Assembly (NCBI GenBank): GCA_934045905.1
Contig: OW203764.1
Span: 26,834,954 to 26,898,953 of the forward strand
DNA: 64,000 nt
Source of the DNA: Leuctra nigra
Lineage: Eukaryota; Arthropoda; Insecta; Plecoptera; Leuctridae
Reading direction: 5' to 3'
The notes beneath the pieces are model-generated. The model did no database searches. It was not told the origin of the DNA and saw only the letters and a list, made by a program, of their open reading frames with translations. Shown here piece by piece: positions 60,701 through 64,000 of the stretch (the first letter of the stretch is position 1; every line of letters starts with the position of its first letter). Both the position numbers and the translations under genes were made by a program.

Positions 60701-62091
60701 GTTTTGTCCACTTTAAAAAGCAACATTGAGTTTGCAGTTATGCGGTTGGGCAGAAAAGCATGTGCTGACTAAAGCAACATGGAACCAAGGAGGTTATATA
60801 CATGGAGTGGCCATTCGCCGTGCGGATTGAAGCCGACTTTCTGCAGTCATATTACAATTCACGCACCAAAAACTCCAGGCAAGCAACGAGTCACGTCACA
60901 TGCGGTCATACGAGCGCAGTTGCAAGAATTCCAGGAATGTTTTAATTGCGCTCCAATAAATACACTTAGGGAGATGCGGTTTGTAACATTGTTTAACTGA
61001 GACTCTAAGGAATCACCTCCAATTTTTCGATTCTTGATACTTCAAATAGTTGGGACGTTACAGCAGGTTGAATAGAATACTTTTTGTGCATTCTTAGTTC
61101 TTTTCAAAACGTTCCCATATATATTGTAATTACGTGCCACCCAAAGTGTAAAAAGTGAATCGAAAAATGGGAGGTGATTCCTTGGGAGTCTCAGTTAAAC
61201 AATGTTACAAACCGCATCTCTCCAAGTGTATTCATTGGCGCGCAATTAAAAAATTACTGGAACTCTTGGACCGGCGCTCGTAAGCGCGCGTGCGAATGCA
61301 ATCGTTTTCTGCCTGGAGTTTTTCCGCCTGGGAGGAGTGTCGGCTAGCCGGGAGTGGCTTCAAGCCCGTAGCGTAGGCCGGTATAGCGGTTGGCCCCTCC
61401 AGAAGAATATAAAACTATAGCTTCCTTGCATGGAACCCACTTCAAAGTTAATTTATTAAATTTATTGAAAAACTAATATTTGGTAAAACACGAACCACTT
61501 TGTTGATAATAGACCAAAACAGAAATTAGTCAGCGCCCTTACGTGAACTAGTAACTACAGTGGAACCTCTTTAGTCCTTTTCTGAGTAATACGTTTTTCT
61601 CCTTAGTATGTTTTTTTAAAAAGTCCATTCCCCATAAGAACACATGTTAAATTGTTTCTTTAGTACGATTTTTTTCTTCAGTCCATTGAAAACGTACTAA
61701 AGAGGTTCCACTGTAGAATGTGTCTGCGCATGCGTATTTCAAGGTCAACAACCGTGTAGGACCTGCAAAACATTCCAGCAGCTGTGTGTGGTTAAAGTAT
61801 GATGTTCCATTTTGAAATACCTTTTGGAAATACACTTTAATATAAGTAATCTGTCATGTGACATTGTGTGAGCACATAATTAAACGATAAACAAATACTA
61901 CGTGAAATGATGTGAAAAGGGTAGGAAAGATCTGATGACCTTGAATTGCTTACTCTGAGATATCCCCACGACCAGTTCCTGTGGTCGGTTGGTTGAGGAT
62001 TTAAAGATTCGCGCATGTGCCGGGAGATGACCGACACTCGATCTGCGCTGAGACTCAAGCGAGTGATGAAATCAATGTCCGCTGCGGCCAT
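45749..62091 (-). CDS. Membrane adenylate cyclase with repeat-bearing C-terminal tail
   Basis: Twenty exons join in phase: 62091-61954, 60641-60507, 60100-59945, 59604-59353, 59017-58749, 58464-58320, 56211-56075, 55101-54946, 54824-54680, 53276-53091, 52650-52493, 52366-52169, 51217-50959, 50297-50202, 50119-49976, 49599-49504, 49141-49018, 48914-48733, 48496-48143 and 46588-45749. They give 1,389 residues. It makes cAMP from ATP at the membrane. Two membrane clusters lie at about 60-250 and 670-890, with an NNTS glycosylation site between TM segments in exon 14. C1 spans about 280-510 with metal aspartates D333 and D377. C2 spans about 895-1150 with D1088, N1095, R1099 and K1135; all four spacings match canonical cyclases. 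The tail from about 1152 is acidic with three 46-residue repeats. It is closest to ADCY2-like or insect ACX-like forms ([13 protein letters not shown]), but subtype is unsure. Confidence 0.95.
45857..46270 (-). repeat. Three in-frame 138-bp coding repeats in the cyclase tail
   Basis: The period is exactly 138 bp (46 codons) for three units, residues 1217-1262, 1263-1308 and 1309-1354. The units differ at only a few residues (for example KRFSGD versus EQFPGD, and VLKE versus ELKE). Each has an acidic start ([13 protein letters not shown]), a hydrophobic helix-like middle ([17 protein letters not shown]) and [10 protein letters not shown]. High identity implies recent expansion. Confidence 0.95.
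46614..47682 (+). mobile_element. Internally deleted piggyBac-like element
   Basis: The ends CCCTTTCGGACCC and GGGTCTGAAAGGG match at 12 of 13 positions; the flanks are TTAG and TCAG, not TTAA. Inside are transposase remnants: an acidic piece near 47,120-47,205 ([20 protein letters not shown]) and a C-terminal piece ending at 47,428. The latter has a Cys-rich finger ([20 protein letters not shown], then CF) typical of piggyBac transposase C-termini. The catalytic core is missing. A palindrome-like TACAC-n-TTGTGTAG word recurs four times. The element lies in the last intron of the cyclase gene, antisense to it. Confidence 0.82.
49302..49475. mobile_element. MITE in adenylate cyclase intron 16
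   Basis: The inverted ends ATTAAAGCTACGTTTACAGC and its diverged complement at 49,456-49,475 enclose 174 bp. A matching piece, GAGCTGTAAACGTAGCTTAA, occurs at about 15,143-15,163 inside the hAT element of REP intron 3, so the family is dispersed. Confidence 0.75.
50395..50820. mobile_element. Foldback element with 86-bp tandem units and a C18 run
   Basis: The ends TACCGTAAAG and CTTTACGGTA bound inverted arms. The left arm contains three 86-bp tandem units starting TCTCAACTCTCCTGCATCC (at 50,461, 50,547 and 50,633). The right arm has a single inverted copy near 50,710-50,750. A run of 18 C lies at 50,794-50,811. It sits in cyclase intron 13, spanning most of it. Confidence 0.8.
51896..52052. 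mobile_element. MITE in adenylate cyclase intron 12
   Basis: Ends TAAGCTAAGTTCCCATA and TATGGGAACTTAGCTTTA pair; an inner AATGTTGAAC and CTTCAACATT pair closes the hairpin. 157 bp, no coding capacity. Confidence 0.75.
53650..54605 (+). mobile_element. 5'-truncated LINE with reverse transcriptase C-terminus
   Basis: One open frame of about 290 codons begins with the catalytic FADD box of a reverse transcriptase, then [22 protein letters not shown] and FKYLGSLLT, features of the RT palm and thumb. It ends [11 protein letters not shown] and stops. The frame is intact from the FADD box to the end, suggesting a recent insertion; the endonuclease and fingers are missing. It is antisense in cyclase intron 9. 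Shorter copies of the same 3' end are at 23.4 kb and 33.6 kb. Confidence 0.9.
56857..58272. mobile_element. Older inverted-end element hosting a hAT insertion
   Basis: CAGTGGTTAATTTG at 56,857 and its exact complement CAAATTAACCACTG ending near 58,272 are a perfect 14-bp inverted pair 1.4 kb apart. A hAT element with its own target duplication lies between them. No clear target duplication was found for the outer pair. It is in cyclase intron 6. Confidence 0.55.
56880..58069. mobile_element. Non-autonomous hAT element in cyclase intron 6
   Basis: The ends TAGAGATGTGAG and TACATCACTA are imperfect inverted repeats, and a perfect 8-bp duplication, AAAATAAT, flanks the 1,190-bp element. Both subterminal zones are packed with the palindrome GAGAATATTCTC. 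The interior has degenerate repeats of ATGTTGGTCCCAATGAC; related words also occur near 22,080. Confidence 0.9.
58500..58650. repeat. Minisatellite, AGTCATGTGACACTACTACAC unit
   Basis: Six or so copies of a 22-27-bp unit with slight length variation lie in cyclase intron 5, about 35 bp from the acceptor of exon 6. No function is suggested by the sequence. Confidence 0.85.
60779..61438. mobile_element. Large imperfect foldback in adenylate cyclase intron 1
   Basis: Two arms of roughly 250 bp are diverged reverse complements. Clear matching blocks are GAGATGCGGTTTGTAACATT with GTTACAAACCGCATCTC, and GGAATCACCTCC with GGAGGTGATTCC. A short spacer of about 100 bp separates them. No frame codes for a transposase. 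Confidence 0.75.
61558..61713. mobile_element. pogo/Tigger-like MITE in adenylate cyclase intron 1
   Basis: Ends CAGTGGAACCTCTTTAGT and ACTAAAGAGGTTCCACTG are perfect inverted repeats flanked by TA on each side. A CAGTGG start with TA duplication is typical of the pogo/Tigger branch of Tc1/mariner. 156 bp, no transposase. Confidence 0.85.
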
Positions 62092-62177
62092 GACTTACAG
62101 TAACTGAAACACACACAATAGCAATCAATCTTCACATTCAGATATACACCATGTACGTCAACTAATCAGTCAGACAT

Positions 62178-62330
62178 GGGCTGGATTCACAAAGAGTAAT
62201 ATTTGCTAATATATTCTCTTATTCTGCTAATATATATCTAATGTATTCTCTTTCATTTAATTTGGTGTTTTTGGTATCAAATCAAAAGATGTATGTATTA
62301 GCAGAAAATATTCTTTGTGAATCCAGTCCC
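62178..62330. mobile_element. MITE upstream of adenylate cyclase
   Basis: GGGCTGGATTCACAAAGA and TCTTTGTGAATCCAGTCCC-like ends pair over about 25 bp. Some wording (ATTCACAAAG) resembles the ends of the element at 36,578-37,430. Confidence 0.65.
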
Positions 62331-62331
62331 A

Positions 62332-62470
62332 GGGGGGCTATTCTAAATTCCCTTGTCGTCTCGTATCAATTGATACGGCGTCACTACCCTGTTAAATAGA
62401 TAGCACTCCAGTGTGCAGTGAGCCCGTATCACGTGAAACGAGACGACACGGGAATTTAGAATCGCCCCCC
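62332..62470. mobile_element. Adjacent MITE upstream of adenylate cyclase
   Basis: GGGGGGCTATTCTAAATTCC and the complement GGAATTTAGAATCGCCCCCC pair, continuing inward to GTCGTCTCGT and ACGAGACGAC. It starts one or two bases after the previous MITE ends, so the two are back to back. Confidence 0.75.
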
Positions 62471-64000
62471 AGGTATGAAAGTTTAATTCAGAAATATACA
62501 TAATGTCACTGTTGATCAAGTGAAGATTACAATAGCATACATACTTTAATTACTGCACAGTGCACATTGCACAATATATCTAACATAGTCAAAAGTTTGT
62601 TTTGGCTGATTTTGTGCACATTTTGATGCATTTTGTAAAAATCAAACATTAAAGTTAAAAAAAATATATCTCTTACTAGGTATTACTAAAAAAAATCTAT
62701 ATTCAATGCACAGGCAGACACATTTATTTGGTCAGAGAAAGTGGTATATTATAGAATGTAACAATTTTCACCATAAATATAGTTACTTTTTCAATAATAA
62801 AGTTAGATCATTTCATCGCACAAACTTTTTCCCTATCTTATCTCGACAAAGTTGGAATTGTGTCATGAACTAAATTCATAATTACCTACATTAAATCCCT
62901 AGTAGTGGCAATTTTCGACAAGCTTTGTAATATGCATGACAATGAGCTGGACGTAGTATAAATTAAATTGGAATCATTATGTGAATGTGAAGAGATAAGA
63001 ACCACAAAGTCAAACATGTTTAATCATTACAACAGGATCAGTGAATGGCAGGAAATAATGTAAAAGTGTGGTAAGAAGTAGAATAGCCACTTGAAGCAAT
63101 CTCTAGATAAGATAACACAATTCATGAAAAAGAAATAAGAATACAAATTACGCCTGATTGGGATTGCAAATATTAAAGGAGTCAAATATGTTAACAAGGC
63201 ATCACTATGGCATAGATATAATGAACTATGCTTAAGGGGTTTTCTCTGTGTTGCTGTGTGTTTGTAGGCAATGACCAGGTCAAACCATTCAAGTTCAACC
63301 AATCGATATGACATTTTTCATAAACACTAATGTCACAGGTACGTATAGTTTTTTAACAATATCCTGTGGTTGTTTGAAGAATTCAAATAGATCCAGTTGA
63401 CCTTTCAAATTTTGCTTCTTCATTGGGACCAGCATTTCAAGAGTTTTTGAAACTTTTCAGACAAGTAAAACCCCATTTACACGGTGCAATTTCTTGTACA
63501 ACTTCTGTACCACACTTCTGTGTCACACTTCTTGAATGGAAATTAGAATATGTTTTAAGTTCTGCGACAGAAAGTTGCATCGTGTAAATACAAAATTGTA
63601 TGAAAACTGGGAATGTGACACAGAAGTTAAGAAATTGCACCGTGTAAATAGGGCTTAAGTCAAGAATTTGAAGAGTTCTTGACATTTTACTTACATTTGT
63701 GCTTGTTTTTAAATATTTGTTAAAAGAATTCAAATAATTTACACTGCTCCTTTAGAAGCCTTTGAACATATTATCTTCCCCAATATTTCCAAAGAATATT
63801 AGAGAGCAACTTCCAAATAAATGGCAATTCGCATGCAATACAAAGGTTCACTTAACAACACGTTACGTTACAGTTACACAGAGTGTTTTCCTAGTTACAC
63901 TCGACAAAAAACCTAATGCAAATAAAATAAATAATATGAAATTAAGAAAATAACAATGCTGCTAATCTTTTCATAGCTTGCACGAACTACTTTTGTTTTA
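62471..64000. other. Upstream sequence of adenylate cyclase, no gene seen
   Basis: Apart from one foldback near 63.5 kb this AT-rich stretch shows only short frames without family features. It may contain untranslated first exon and promoter sequence of the cyclase, but no core promoter stands out. Confidence 0.5.
63471..63653. mobile_element. Foldback MITE at the right edge
   Basis: CATTTACACGGTGCAATTTC and GAAATTGCACCGTGTAAATA form inverted ends; inner blocks TTCTGTGTCACA and TGTGACACAGAA also pair. 183 bp. Confidence 0.8.

Overview
The window is animal nuclear DNA, most likely from an insect. The genes are split by many short to medium GT-AG introns, the spacers are AT-rich, and short TIR transposons, tRNA-headed repeats and LINE fragments are everywhere. 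TAGGTACCTA-type simple repeats recur. I cannot name the species; a hemipteran-like insect is a guess from overall texture only. I recognise six conserved genes. Their exons were assembled by reading splice sites and codon phase across each junction.

Layout. 1-7,869: no recognised gene; a large inverted (foldback) element at 3,242-6,436 has 300-bp tandem units in both arms. 7,870-10,167 (-): HPF1 with an N-terminal PBZ zinc finger. 10,463-11,509 (-): eIF3 subunit K. 11,720-18,369 (+): Rab escort protein (CHM/REP), divergent from eIF3k across about 210 bp. 19,342-33,317 (-): cytosolic leucyl-tRNA synthetase, convergent with REP. 36,384-42,720 (-): an endosomal Qa-SNARE of the syntaxin-7/12 group with two alternative membrane-anchor exons. 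45,749-62,091 (-): a 20-exon, 12-TM adenylate cyclase with an acidic C-terminal tail carrying three 46-residue repeats. 62,092-64,000: upstream sequence with three small foldback elements.

The genes do not form a pathway. They cover DNA-damage ADP-ribosylation (HPF1), translation (eIF3k, LARS), Rab prenylation and endosomal fusion (REP, syntaxin) and cAMP signalling (adenylate cyclase).

Most of the unusual content is mobile DNA in introns. Four hAT-type elements have exact 8-bp target duplications and a fifth has a 7/8 match. Two elements are bounded by TTAA with TIRs, one of them holding a nested hAT. There is also an internally deleted piggyBac-like element with transposase remnants, a pogo-like MITE, and LINE 3' ends. 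The most distinctive coding observations are the repeat-bearing cyclase tail, the two syntaxin anchors, the LARS start codon alone at the end of exon 1, and a GC-AG intron in LARS.
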